From a virus, in the IMG/VR virus record IMGVR_UViG_3300009375_001133, positions 1 through 23,198 of that record: 23,198 nt of DNA. One strand, 5' to 3'. A program made the translations under genes and the position numbers. Each line of letters opens with the position of its first letter. The first letter of the stretch is position 1. This document shows, in pieces, positions 17,301 to 22,971 of this stretch. Below the pieces are notes generated by a model, which saw nothing but the letters and a program-made list of their open reading frames with translations, was not told the DNA's origin and searched no databases.

Positions 17301-18272
17301 GGCGACCGTAAATTCCTTCGCACAACTAATCCTCTAACAGCTCAGAAGTTACCACCTGTAAATGGCATCCCACAACATATGTCAACAGAAGAGAAGTTGA
17401 GAATATTGGACAATGCAAAGGGACGTCCGATGAAGCAGTTAGGGTTTGACTTCGCAGGTGATAGAGGAGGTCCTACTAGATACGCTAGTGAGTACGGCGT
17501 ACCTAAAACAAAAACTCCAACGTGGTTGAAAGTTTTAAAGTGGCTAGGTCCAATTGGCGTTGGTGCTGAAATTGGTGATGCAACAGCTCCTTACTTCTTT
17601 GAGAAAACCGGATCTGTTGTGGATGAGGGTGGCAGAAAGACGGGATTTGAAAGAACGCAAGAATCTATAAAAGAGTCTATTACAGAATTGTTGTCTGGAG
17701 TGGGAGATGGTGAAGGATTTAATGAATCTTCAGGTGGTCTTCTTGCAGCATCTTTATTAGGAGCGTCTTTGGGCAACGAAGAGTGGGTATATAGAGGCAA
17801 ACAAGGTAAGCCTATGAGCCCTGATGAGTTAAAAACTGCTAAAGCAAAAGCCAAATCAATGTCATTTAGAAAAGCACTTGAAGCTGACAAGGCTCATAAA
17901 TTCGATCCACATTATAAGGGTCCTGGTAAAACATATAATCCACTCAAGTACGCGCAAACTGGTGGTACACCAGCTAGCAGAACTTTGTTTGAAAAAGGTA
18001 AATTAAAAGGTGGTAAACTGGGTACATTACTAGCAGTGTTCACTCTTGCTACTCAGTTCGGTGAAGAGGGCGACAAATACGTTAGACAATTAATGACTGA
18101 TATAGGTGTTAAGTATAACGAATTAACGAATACGCAAGAGACAAATACAAATGCTTCTCAACAACCAGTGATTGTTAATAATACAAGCAACGTAAGCAAT
18201 GGATCGACTGCAGTTGTTACACCATCTACTGCTCATGCACCAGGAGCCCCTGCAGGACTTAATCCGTTCTAG
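14391..18272 (+). CDS. Very large tail protein, tape-measure candidate (gp29 position)
   Basis: A 1293-residue protein, the largest complete one here, starting 12 nt after the 54-codon ORF with a GAGGTG ribosome site. The N-terminal third is highly charged and helical, with Gln/Glu/Arg-rich likely coiled coil (about residues 1-230). A Lys/Ala/Gly-rich segment (about 495-550) precedes a hydrophobic stretch at about 554-582 (VGITTALAAMSGFLPTGVTQ and following). Further hydrophobic patches lie near 465, 1053, 1114-1128 and 1210-1225. The tail is Asn/Ser/Thr-rich (QPVIVNNTSNVSNGSTAV). Coiled coil plus hydrophobic patches plus its place after a chaperone pair fits a tape measure, the role of T4 gp29 (590 residues). 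I see no enzymatic motif. An internal virion protein ejected with DNA is the main alternative. Confidence 0.7.
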   Translation: MPDQSEQEQVNALQGVIDELKIINQREVHRSKSTDSIRATGRKRQRTVNDAKLLAGEISAAQLNGMTPEVRARWETAVGDAEIGTEENTSDIAKELRDHTGLMIEHHGRQSKLQRWLNGIQGVQMARRRAREQQESVQYRAQIHTANQNYVMLDLISQQLGSIHSTLRNETAEQAQYRQKHLKITQHEMLEREAGLQATLEKLSPEKYLLGFNNWFTKGSGLSALSSMMVGSHESVVTRSDLTKQIKEQAEKQHVKTEKGVDKDGNPIVDVNHQEWGDLTKEQKGFLGIKGAYRELRNRKGGSKDINELIEMEEEMLKEGIKTSLETKQRIFKKGLDEGYQTEILNDNQKADWMIETGTSMPIGKDGAGPYNLGPGGNSGFSKVTECCEATQDILADILDVNKDDLNFARKGDKRDEKRARRELEDRRDKLQDYAKNTGPMSEALYKSNRSKGGQPKDQADGLAWEMLAGGGVSAGVVGWGVKKYKDVVANKDVVAKGAQKPAKGKPSAKGAGKGGDKAAKKAQEGIVKRIKKILKKKGGKGAAMWLYKKLVTKVGITTALAAMSGFLPTGVTQIIAAGAIAYSAYEIYNALDEIEKELEEESVVTGSSTVSVESISPKDRQRIAKIVKDSNSDTGGLDYLGIKDPNVDPARKRQGNESFSDYVGRRKKEVGFKHDDVPTVAAQTSKKSLWSKVDEKTLKDATVAYHLANNQLTEFESKNKFSAGYNDWLDYGILSGEDAPSAFDDPKLDEEYDQLLGKRGAAQTTKKTQLEKYKQHKFGIHPKERGSRAWIRSLNRKKYNTHMDHATGRWWNRSQGIEDGTSAPWGKDQKKAAQDALQREAMGGLSVEDLVQGIDSVTGDTGMIDKANQALVHADDGPNNSLGVNLHNPEDIAKHIAEKFPRDPNKPGKYKPDGWLNSKDYSDFQRSQGGKEAEYRKWLEIQRKKDVQQARMHEKGMQGGKGQKWGVPEGDRKFLRTTNPLTAQKLPPVNGIPQHMSTEEKLRILDNAKGRPMKQLGFDFAGDRGGPTRYASEYGVPKTKTPTWLKVLKWLGPIGVGAEIGDATAPYFFEKTGSVVDEGGRKTGFERTQESIKESITELLSGVGDGEGFNESSGGLLAASLLGASLGNEEWVYRGKQGKPMSPDELKTAKAKAKSMSFRKALEADKAHKFDPHYKGPGKTYNPLKYAQTGGTPASRTLFEKGKLKGGKLGTLLAVFTLATQFGEEGDKYVRQLMTDIGVKYNELTNTQETNTNASQQPVIVNNTSNVSNGSTAVVTPSTAHAPGAPAGLNPF
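15845..15880 (+). repeat. Perfect 18-bp tandem direct repeat inside the tape-measure candidate
   Basis: TAAAGACGTTGTAGCGAA occurs twice back to back (15845-15862 and 15863-15880). The unit is a multiple of three and encodes KDVVAN then KDVVAK at the start of the Lys/Ala-rich linker. It looks like an in-frame duplication. Confidence 0.9.
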
Positions 18273-18280
18273 TTGGAATA

Positions 18281-18307
18281 AAAAAGGCCCCTAAAAGGGG
18301 CCTTTTT
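18281..18307. terminator. Bidirectional intrinsic terminator between convergent operons
   Basis: A perfect 11-bp inverted repeat AAAAAGGCCCC / GGGGCCTTTTT with a TAAAA loop lies 8 nt after the tape-measure stop and 22 nt from the gp32 stop on the other strand. The A-run on one side and T-run on the other give a GC core followed by a U-tract in both directions, so it can end both the rightward tail operon and the leftward gp32 transcript. Confidence 0.95.
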
Positions 18308-18329
18308 CGACTAAGGTGTACTTTATAAC

Positions 18330-19238
18330 CTATTCTGCTGCTAATTTCGCAAAATAACTCATCGTATCATCTTCATCCTCATCAACAGTCGTCGACTCTG
18401 CTGATGGTGAGCTAAAAGGAATTTCGTCCGCGTCACTTACATCTGCTACTGGTGCAGAAACAGACTCAGCAGTGAAGTTAGCTGTTGCAGGAGCTGTCGC
18501 TCCAGTCACGCGCATAAACTTCTTCTGCAATTCATCATATGACTTAAACTTATCCTCAGCGATCTCTGCTTGAAGAGAGTATAGACCATTATACAATGAC
18601 TCCATTTCATCTTCATCCTTCAACCACTGTGACGGCTCTTCAAAACCAGACTTATCATATTTGATAAAACCTGCATCCTTACGAGCCTTCATCTTGAAGT
18701 TCGCTCCATTGAACAAGTCAAAAACATTCACTGGTGTCTCATCATCAAAATCCGGATTACCCGCTGCCATAATCATATCAAAGATGCTCTTGCCATACTT
18801 GAACAAGAATACCTTACCTTCATTAGCAGGATTGTTTGGATCCTTTACCACATAGATGTTTGAGATGTACTGTAGTCGACGCTTACGAGCGCGCGCAATG
18901 TTCTTGTTATCTTCAATCCCACTATTCCACAATTCAGAATTCGATTCAGATACTGGATCGTTTTCACCAATTGTAGTACGAGAATTTTCGATATACCAAC
19001 CACCTTGACCTTTGAAACCGTGTGAGTACATCTTAACAAATGGAAAGTCTTCGCCATCAGGTGCATCCAAGAAACGAATCACAGCCATACCATTGCCGCT
19101 TTTGTCTCTATCCAACTTCCAATAACGATCATCTACATATGAATTAGATTGATTGCCTCCTGCGGCATTCAACTTTTCCATCATTGATGATACGTTCTTT
19201 TTTGACTTACTTCTTTTCTTTAGAGCTGAAAAACCCAT
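18330..19238 (-). CDS. gp32: Single-stranded DNA-binding protein gp32, zinc-less form
   Basis: A 302-residue T4 gp32 homologue, the replication and recombination SSB. The N-terminus has a basic/Ser LAST-type motif (KKRSKSKK, residues 7-14) used for cooperative binding. The OB-fold core is clear: YWKLDRDKSGNGMAVIRFLD, GGWYIENSRTTIG (79-91), and YVVKDPNNPANEGKVFLFKY (129-148). The acidic C-terminal tail (VDEDEDDTMSYF) is the protein-partner arm that contacts gp59 and polymerase. There is no cysteine anywhere in the protein; the T4 zinc ligands C77, C87 and C90 have no counterpart in the region after WYIEN. It has a good ribosome site (TAGGAG) and a 90-nt leader containing a possible pseudoknot. 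Confidence 0.95.
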   Translation of the reverse strand: MGFSALKKRSKSKKNVSSMMEKLNAAGGNQSNSYVDDRYWKLDRDKSGNGMAVIRFLDAPDGEDFPFVKMYSHGFKGQGGWYIENSRTTIGENDPVSESNSELWNSGIEDNKNIARARKRRLQYISNIYVVKDPNNPANEGKVFLFKYGKSIFDMIMAAGNPDFDDETPVNVFDLFNGANFKMKARKDAGFIKYDKSGFEEPSQWLKDEDEMESLYNGLYSLQAEIAEDKFKSYDELQKKFMRVTGATAPATANFTAESVSAPVADVSDADEIPFSSPSAESTTVDEDEDDTMSYFAKLAAE

Positions 19239-19297
19239 ATTACTTCTCCTATATTGATTTGAGGTGCATTTTACTGCTTACCTATTTAACGATTTAT

Positions 19298-19320
19298 GTG
19301 GATTAGAGTGACCACCCACT
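19298..19320 (-). promoter_or_regulatory. Possible pseudoknot operator upstream of gp32
   Basis: In the minus-strand RNA, AGUG (19320-19317) can pair with CACU (19310-19307), and GUGG in the loop (19315-19312) can pair with CCAC (19301-19298), forming an H-type pseudoknot. It ends 60 nt before the gp32 ATG, and an A/U-rich stretch with little structure follows. T4 gp32 represses its own mRNA by nucleating on a pseudoknot at a similar place. The stems are only 4 bp each, so this is a candidate. Confidence 0.4.
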
Positions 19321-19328
19321 ATGACTTT

Positions 19329-19556
19329 TTACTCCGCAGAATCCTCATCTGCAACTGGAGCAGGTGCGTCATCACCTTCCATAGACGTTTTAACTGCTTG
19401 CGCAAAACCTGCACGTGCCATCTCCAAACGCTGCTGCTCCTTATCAATTGCAACCAAATGTTCAATTGCAACACGAGCAATATCTGGTAGAGAATCTACT
19501 TCATAATTCTTACCGTCAATCTTTACAGTGTTCTGTACTTCTACTGTCTCACTCAT
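19329..19556 (-). CDS. DUF6447-like small phage protein
   Basis: A 75-residue protein whose pattern VKIDGKNYEVDSLPDIARVA, then LVAIDKEQQRLEMARAGFAQ, matches small DUF6447-type proteins common in marine T4-like phages (an IDGK-Y-LDSL motif, then a helix rich in Glu/Gln/Leu). The function is unknown. I chose the ATG at 19556 (MSETVEVQ) because AAGGAGAG lies 8-10 nt upstream; an ATG 30 bases further upstream lacks such a site. It lies just upstream of gp32 in the same direction. The C-terminal 15 residues are Ala/Pro/Asp/Glu-rich and probably disordered. Confidence 0.82.
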   Translation of the reverse strand: MSETVEVQNTVKIDGKNYEVDSLPDIARVAIEHLVAIDKEQQRLEMARAGFAQAVKTSMEGDDAPAPVADEDSAE

Positions 19557-19578
19557 TATATACTCTCCTTGAGTTATA

Positions 19579-19758
19579 TTATACAAATTCTCTTTCGAGT
19601 TCCATAACCAACTGAATCATACTATCTATCCTATGACTCAAATCAGTATCGCCGCCACCATCAGACTGCTTATTTATATCACGAACCAACTTGCATTCGT
19701 CCATAAGCGCTCTTAATTTAATTACGCATTGTTGTTCATTGTGTAATTTACCGTCCAT
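19579..19758 (-). CDS. Small hypothetical protein, 59 residues
   Basis: A short ORF starting MDGKLHNEQQ and ending MIQLVMELEREFV, not recognised. A strong ribosome site (GGGAGGAG) is placed 8 nt before the ATG and the frame fills the gap between thyX (6-nt gap) and the DUF6447-like gene, so it is probably real. It looks all-helical with a Gly/Asp turn (SDGGGDTD) in the middle. The ATG is embedded in the TATAAT box of a near-consensus promoter, so transcripts from that promoter would start inside this gene and could not encode the full protein. It would be translated from upstream read-through. Confidence 0.75.
   Translation of the reverse strand: MDGKLHNEQQCVIKLRALMDECKLVRDINKQSDGGGDTDLSHRIDSMIQLVMELEREFV
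19671..19678 (-). promoter_or_regulatory. Weak candidate late promoter element inside the 59-residue ORF
   Basis: An exact TATAAATA on the minus strand lies 115 bp upstream of the DUF6447-like start and could give a late transcript of that gene and gp32. It is inside coding sequence and such octamers occur by chance at this base composition. Confidence 0.2.
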
Positions 19759-19785
19759 TATACTCTACTCCTCCCTAAAAGTCAA
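19757..19785 (-). promoter_or_regulatory. sigma70-type promoter at the thyX end, toward gp32
   Basis: On the minus strand, TTGACT (19785-19780), a 17-bp spacer and TATAAT (19762-19757). This is one mismatch from the full consensus with ideal spacing. It overlaps the 3' end of thyX and the first base pairs of the 59-residue ORF. The expected start near 19750 would give a transcript for the DUF6447-like gene and gp32 separate from thyX. Confidence 0.75.
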
Positions 19786-20736
19786 CAGTTTCTTGATACT
19801 TTTTGCATATCTTTGAATCTCTAGCTGCGCATGCGAATCAGTACGAAGACCTACTAGTCGTTTGTACGCACTTACTGATGCAGTCTCAACAAATTCTGTA
19901 TACATTGATTGAGGTAGTATAGAACGCGATTGTTCAGGACACACACTCTCCTCATTCATAAGTTCATTGTATTTGTCAAGCACCTCGCTGGTCACAAAAC
20001 TAATGTACAGTTGGAGGTCTTTCGTGTACTCATGAATTTCGCTCGACGATCCCTGCTTTACATTATCAGCACGAAGTCTCCAGTCACTCGGAACGAAAAA
20101 CTCTGGCATATCATCAACATATCTTCGGGACACTTCGTTTCGAGTGAATCCAATTTGATGCTTGTACCACTGACGGGCAATGAAAATGGGCATCTTGATT
20201 CTGAAAGATGCTACTTGAAGTTTATCAACATCCTCTTCTTTCACGTTCTGCTTCCACCACATAGAATCAGGCTCAGAAAGTTTAGGTGTATAGTCTGCTA
20301 CGAGATAAGAGTCTGTTATTTTATCCATCATATCAAACGCTTGAACAGAAAGTGGATTCTGACTCTTCATCGTATCAGTAACAATACCGTTCTTCAAGAA
20401 GGCGAAGAGTGAACCGCGTTCAAAGAAACGGACAGAGGTAGAACCAATCTGAACGATTGATCTAACAAACTGTTCATTAGTGGAGTTATTAACCCAATCA
20501 ATATATTCGTTCTTATTCATTATTCGTTCAAGTAGATATTGAACGTGAGAGAATGGTGTCCAGTGGTCGTGTTTTGCTAGATAGTTGATAAGACCTTTAT
20601 CTTTCTCCATATCAATCTTATTATGGAATTTATGCATTGACACACGAGCTGCATTAACAACTGTTAAATCTGATGGTTTAATTGGGAGCGCTTCTACAGA
20701 GGATGTCCCATCTCTTAATGGATCAAGCTGACTCAT
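19765..20736 (-). CDS. thyX: Flavin-dependent thymidylate synthase ThyX
   Basis: A 323-residue ThyX, which makes dTMP from dUMP using FAD, NADPH and methylene-THF for phage DNA synthesis. Family features: HDHWTPFSHVQYLLERI (56-72) with the conserved TPFxH, SVRFFERG, the signature region FIARQWYKHQIGFTRNEVSR (185-204), and the C-terminal SRSILPQSMYTEFVETASVS, then LRTDSHAQLEIQRYAKSI. The usual RHR-x7-S signature appears here as K192-H193-Q194-x8-S203. It is longer than typical bacterial ThyX (about 220-250 residues), with an insertion around 105-170. The start overlaps the preceding gene by 14 nt and has GGAG 7 nt upstream. It sits between 59 and 32; T4 instead has the unrelated td beyond gene 32. 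Confidence 0.96.
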   Translation of the reverse strand: MSQLDPLRDGTSSVEALPIKPSDLTVVNAARVSMHKFHNKIDMEKDKGLINYLAKHDHWTPFSHVQYLLERIMNKNEYIDWVNNSTNEQFVRSIVQIGSTSVRFFERGSLFAFLKNGIVTDTMKSQNPLSVQAFDMMDKITDSYLVADYTPKLSEPDSMWWKQNVKEEDVDKLQVASFRIKMPIFIARQWYKHQIGFTRNEVSRRYVDDMPEFFVPSDWRLRADNVKQGSSSEIHEYTKDLQLYISFVTSEVLDKYNELMNEESVCPEQSRSILPQSMYTEFVETASVSAYKRLVGLRTDSHAQLEIQRYAKSIKKLLTFREE

Positions 20737-20956
20737 TTAGCAACTCCATTTGAACGCCAGTCGCGTTTAGCATGTCGATTATCATTTCATAATCCTGCTG
20801 TGCTACATAACTTGAATCGTAATGTAATCTTGTCTCTACCGTCACTCCTACCAGCGAGTATTTAAGATCAAGACAATCCCTTCCTTGGTAAACAACGCCT
20901 TCGAGTGTATTCCTTGTGAGGTTTAAATCGGTGGCTTGGTTATCATTCATTTGCAT
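20723..20956 (-). CDS. Small hypothetical protein, 77 residues
   Basis: Unrecognised. It overlaps gp59 upstream and thyX downstream, each by 14 nt, the compact packing typical of phage operons. I keep the ATG at 20956 because AGGAG lies 9 nt upstream, although the second ATG (20950) is also possible. The protein looks like a small alpha/beta fold: LEGVVYQGRDCLDLKYSLVG and VTVETRLHYDSSY strands, then a helix DYEMIIDMLNATG. No catalytic motif is seen. Confidence 0.85.
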   Translation of the reverse strand: MQMNDNQATDLNLTRNTLEGVVYQGRDCLDLKYSLVGVTVETRLHYDSSYVAQQDYEMIIDMLNATGVQMELLNESA

Positions 20957-21560
20957 TTACAAACACTCCTTTCATTATTTTTTCATACTGTTTCACATTG
21001 AAATTCATAAACTCTGCATATCTATCACATTTGTATTGCAATTCAGGATATACATATCGTTCAGTGATTTTCTTTTTAAACATCTCACTGAATCCTAATA
21101 CTTTATCAAGCAGTATATAGGTTTCAATTGATATCATTTTTTGAAGAAGAAACCTGAATACCACAGGATGCTCTCCTTCATTCACTTTAAACAACTCGTC
21201 AAACGTAATATCCCTATCTCTAACAAATTGTTTTATATCTTTCGCTTCTTGCTCAAACAAATACGAAAGACTTTGAACTCTCTTTTTCCACTCAACATAA
21301 TGAGTTTCTGATGTGCTTGAATCCATGTCACCGACCCACATCGTTTCTTCCTCCACAAAATTAGCTACATAAAATTGCAGTAAGTCTGTTGGTCTCTTCT
21401 GTCCTAACTTCTCAAAGAAGTACCTGTCTCTTCGATTCTGGTAAGTTGACACCTTCGGGGTGCGTGTTTTACCTCCATATTTTACATAATTGTAATCATT
21501 ATTAGAATCAAAATGACTCTTTACACTAAGATAGAGTTTATATGCTTCAAATCCATTCAC
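20943..21560 (-). CDS. gp59: Replicative helicase loader gp59
   Basis: A 205-residue homologue of T4 gp59, which loads the gp41 helicase onto gp32-coated forked DNA. Matching segments are AYKLYLSVKSHF (6-17), YNYVKYGGKTR, YQNRRDRYFFEKLGQK (40-55), then VANFVEEETMWVGDM and FRFLLQKMISIETYILLDKV in the C-terminal domain. T4 gp59 is 217 residues. The start codon is GTG at 21560 and overlaps the gp33 stop as GTGA, so translation is coupled. The order gp33-gp59-(thyX)-gp32 follows T4, and gp59 binds gp32 directly. Confidence 0.95.
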   Translation of the reverse strand: MNGFEAYKLYLSVKSHFDSNNDYNYVKYGGKTRTPKVSTYQNRRDRYFFEKLGQKRPTDLLQFYVANFVEEETMWVGDMDSSTSETHYVEWKKRVQSLSYLFEQEAKDIKQFVRDRDITFDELFKVNEGEHPVVFRFLLQKMISIETYILLDKVLGFSEMFKKKITERYVYPELQYKCDRYAEFMNFNVKQYEKIMKGVFVNANE

Positions 21561-21793
21561 AGAGGCAAGGTCGCTGTATCACAATCTTTACTCAAGAGAT
21601 TCGCTTTTGTACATTCAACCAATAGTTTTTCTTCAAGTATTGGAGATATCAGCTTTCTGACATGATGAGGTTCGACTTGGTTCTCCTCCATATACTCGCA
21701 AATTGCTTCTATATATGTTATACCGCCTCTTACCATCTTCTCTATCATAAACTGAAATTGCTGCTGTTTACTTGCTTTCTTTGTTTGAGCCAT
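21557..21793 (-). CDS. gp33: Late transcription coactivator gp33
   Basis: A 78-residue gp33-type protein that bridges RNA polymerase and the gp45 sliding clamp to activate late promoters. The pattern matches gp33 of marine T4-like phages: FMIEKMVRGGITYIEAICEY (15-34), then EPHHVRKLISPILEEKLLVE, and the LL...LP[IL] C-terminus ending TATLPL, the clamp-binding motif region. T4 gp33 is 112 residues. The ribosome site is GGGGAGA. Together with the TATAAATA elements this implies a T4-type late transcription programme; gp55 must lie elsewhere. Confidence 0.9.
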   Translation of the reverse strand: MAQTKKASKQQQFQFMIEKMVRGGITYIEAICEYMEENQVEPHHVRKLISPILEEKLLVECTKANLLSKDCDTATLPL

Positions 21794-21811
21794 GCTATAT
21801 TTCGTTCTCCC

Positions 21812-21991
21812 CTAACGATCTAATAATTGTTCACATATCTCTCTGCGCTCTTCTGCATCGAGTTGAAACCACTCTTTCTTTTCTTCATCTGTTCGTTTAC
21901 AGATTGTACATTGACCGTCTACGGAATTACAATTATTCGTACACGGTGATCCTGCTACACATTGTGATACAAAATATTCTTTACTACTCAT
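21812..21991 (-). CDS. DUF1289-like small cysteine protein, 59 residues
   Basis: A 59-residue protein starting MSSKEYFVSQ and ending EICEQLLDR. It carries the DUF1289 pattern: SPCTNNCNSVDGQCTICKRT (15-34), then EEKKEWFQLDAEERREICEQ (36-55). The family has SPC-x3-C ... C-x2-C-x-R-T ... E-x2-W ... ER-x-I. The cysteines C11, C17, C21, C28 and C31 probably bind a metal ion. The function is unknown; bacterial DUF1289 proteins are small putative Fe-S or zinc proteins. The start overlaps the metallopeptidase-like gene stop as ATGA, and gp33 starts 18 nt after it. Confidence 0.88.
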   Translation of the reverse strand: MSSKEYFVSQCVAGSPCTNNCNSVDGQCTICKRTDEEKKEWFQLDAEERREICEQLLDR

Positions 21992-22605
21992 GATACTACC
22001 CTCTTCATTGCTTTTTTAACTATTGTTTTGACGATGTCGCTGTCATAACCAAACATGTCAATATATTCACAAAGAATGGGACTCTCTTCTTGAGTAATCT
22101 TATTATATTGCGATAACATTTTTGCAACACCAAGACTATTATACTTAACTTTCAAGTCTAATACAATATCATTGGCATAAGCATCTATCTCATCTGGATC
22201 ACTTAAATAAATGATACGTTTTTGCTGTTCAGTCATACCATCTTCATAAAACGGCATAGAAACTAAACCATTACGTTTCTTAATCTGTTCTCTGTGAATC
22301 ATTTCGTGCTCTAGTGTTTGACGTGTTTGGTGTTCTAAGAACGACCAACTCTCACTATTTATATTGATCATAGATTCTTCATCATTTACGATCAACACTA
22401 GCTCAATGTTTATCTCATCTTCCCAGTCGAACGAATTAAAATACCCATTTACAGTAGCCATGTCTTCTGGCACATCATCATGTGATGTGACCGTGACTTC
22501 AATACCAAACTCTGATAGATGGCTCTGAAAAACGGTTGCCAAATCTATTCCATCCATAGGGATGTTTAGAACTTCATTTTTAATGTTTGCAATAACCTTT
22601 TCCAT
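21988..22605 (-). CDS. HExxH metallopeptidase-like phage protein
   Basis: A protein of 205 residues (208 if started at 22614). It contains HEMIH at residues 103-107 in the longer numbering, preceded by a helix (TRQTLE), and a downstream DEIDAYAND (141-149) that could supply the third acidic ligand, as in gluzincin-type zinc proteases. Similar HExxH proteins occur in marine T4-like phages; the substrate is unknown. I choose MEKVIAN (22605): the upper ATG at 22614 lies inside the TATAAT box, so a transcript from that promoter would not contain it. Neither ATG has a clear ribosome site, so the message may be leaderless. It is not a T4 gene. Confidence 0.85.
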   Translation of the reverse strand: MEKVIANIKNEVLNIPMDGIDLATVFQSHLSEFGIEVTVTSHDDVPEDMATVNGYFNSFDWEDEINIELVLIVNDEESMININSESWSFLEHQTRQTLEHEMIHREQIKKRNGLVSMPFYEDGMTEQQKRIIYLSDPDEIDAYANDIVLDLKVKYNSLGVAKMLSQYNKITQEESPILCEYIDMFGYDSDIVKTIVKKAMKRVVS

Positions 22606-22612
22606 ACCTACC

Positions 22613-22640
22613 ATTATACACGAATTTGATAAGAAGTCAA
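22613..22640 (-). promoter_or_regulatory. sigma70-type promoter for the metallopeptidase-like operon
   Basis: On the minus strand, TTGACT (22640-22635), a 16-bp spacer and TATAAT (22618-22613) lie in the gap after dsbA. The expected start, about 7 bp past the box, coincides with the ATG at 22605. The box merges into an upstream ATG (TATAATG). It likely drives the metallopeptidase-like gene, the DUF1289-like gene, gp33 and gp59. Confidence 0.8.
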
Positions 22641-22656
22641 CGCTTTTTAGTAAATT

Positions 22657-22938
22657 TTATAGTTGCTCTAACTGCTTGTTTACAGTAGTAATTGCTTCGT
22701 ATGCCTCTTGGAAATCTTCTTGATGAGAAACTTCCTCAGCAAAATTACGCATATGCCATACTTTTGCTAATTGGCGAATCAGTTTCTTTGGTAGTCCGTG
22801 GTCATCATAAATTGCTTGAACCACGTCCTTGATATGTTCTTGTTCTGCTTCAATACGAGTCTTTGAGTCAGAAATCTGTTGAAGTGCTGTATCAATTTTC
22901 TTTAGATCAGCTGGGTTTGATGGCATCATTACGCTCAT
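22657..22938 (-). CDS. dsbA: Double-stranded DNA-binding protein DsbA-like
   Basis: A 93-residue protein resembling T4 DsbA (89 residues), a small dsDNA-binding protein that enhances late transcription in T4. Similar pattern: a helix with a polar repeat (QQISDSKTRIEAEQEHIKDV), a short turn (DDHGLPKKLIRQLAKVWHMR), then an acidic C-terminal helix (EDFQEAYEAITTVN). The order dsbA-(inserts)-33-59-32 equals the T4 order, which is the best support. It starts at the ATG preceded by AGGAGAAAATGC, with a near-consensus promoter 34 bp upstream. Confidence 0.75.
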   Translation of the reverse strand: MSVMMPSNPADLKKIDTALQQISDSKTRIEAEQEHIKDVVQAIYDDHGLPKKLIRQLAKVWHMRNFAEEVSHQEDFQEAYEAITTVNKQLEQL

Positions 22939-22971
22939 GCATTTTCTCCTATTTGTTGAAATGATGAGGGT

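Noticed and set aside
19930-20412. A 160-codon plus-strand ORF opposite thyX.
   Set aside because: It is antisense to a conserved ThyX with no start signal; its composition (many Ile, Leu, Phe and His) reflects the opposite-strand codons.
22356-22363. Exact TATAAATA on the minus strand inside the HExxH gene.
   Set aside because: It is within coding sequence with no nearby gene start, and a few such octamers are expected by chance in DNA this AT-rich.
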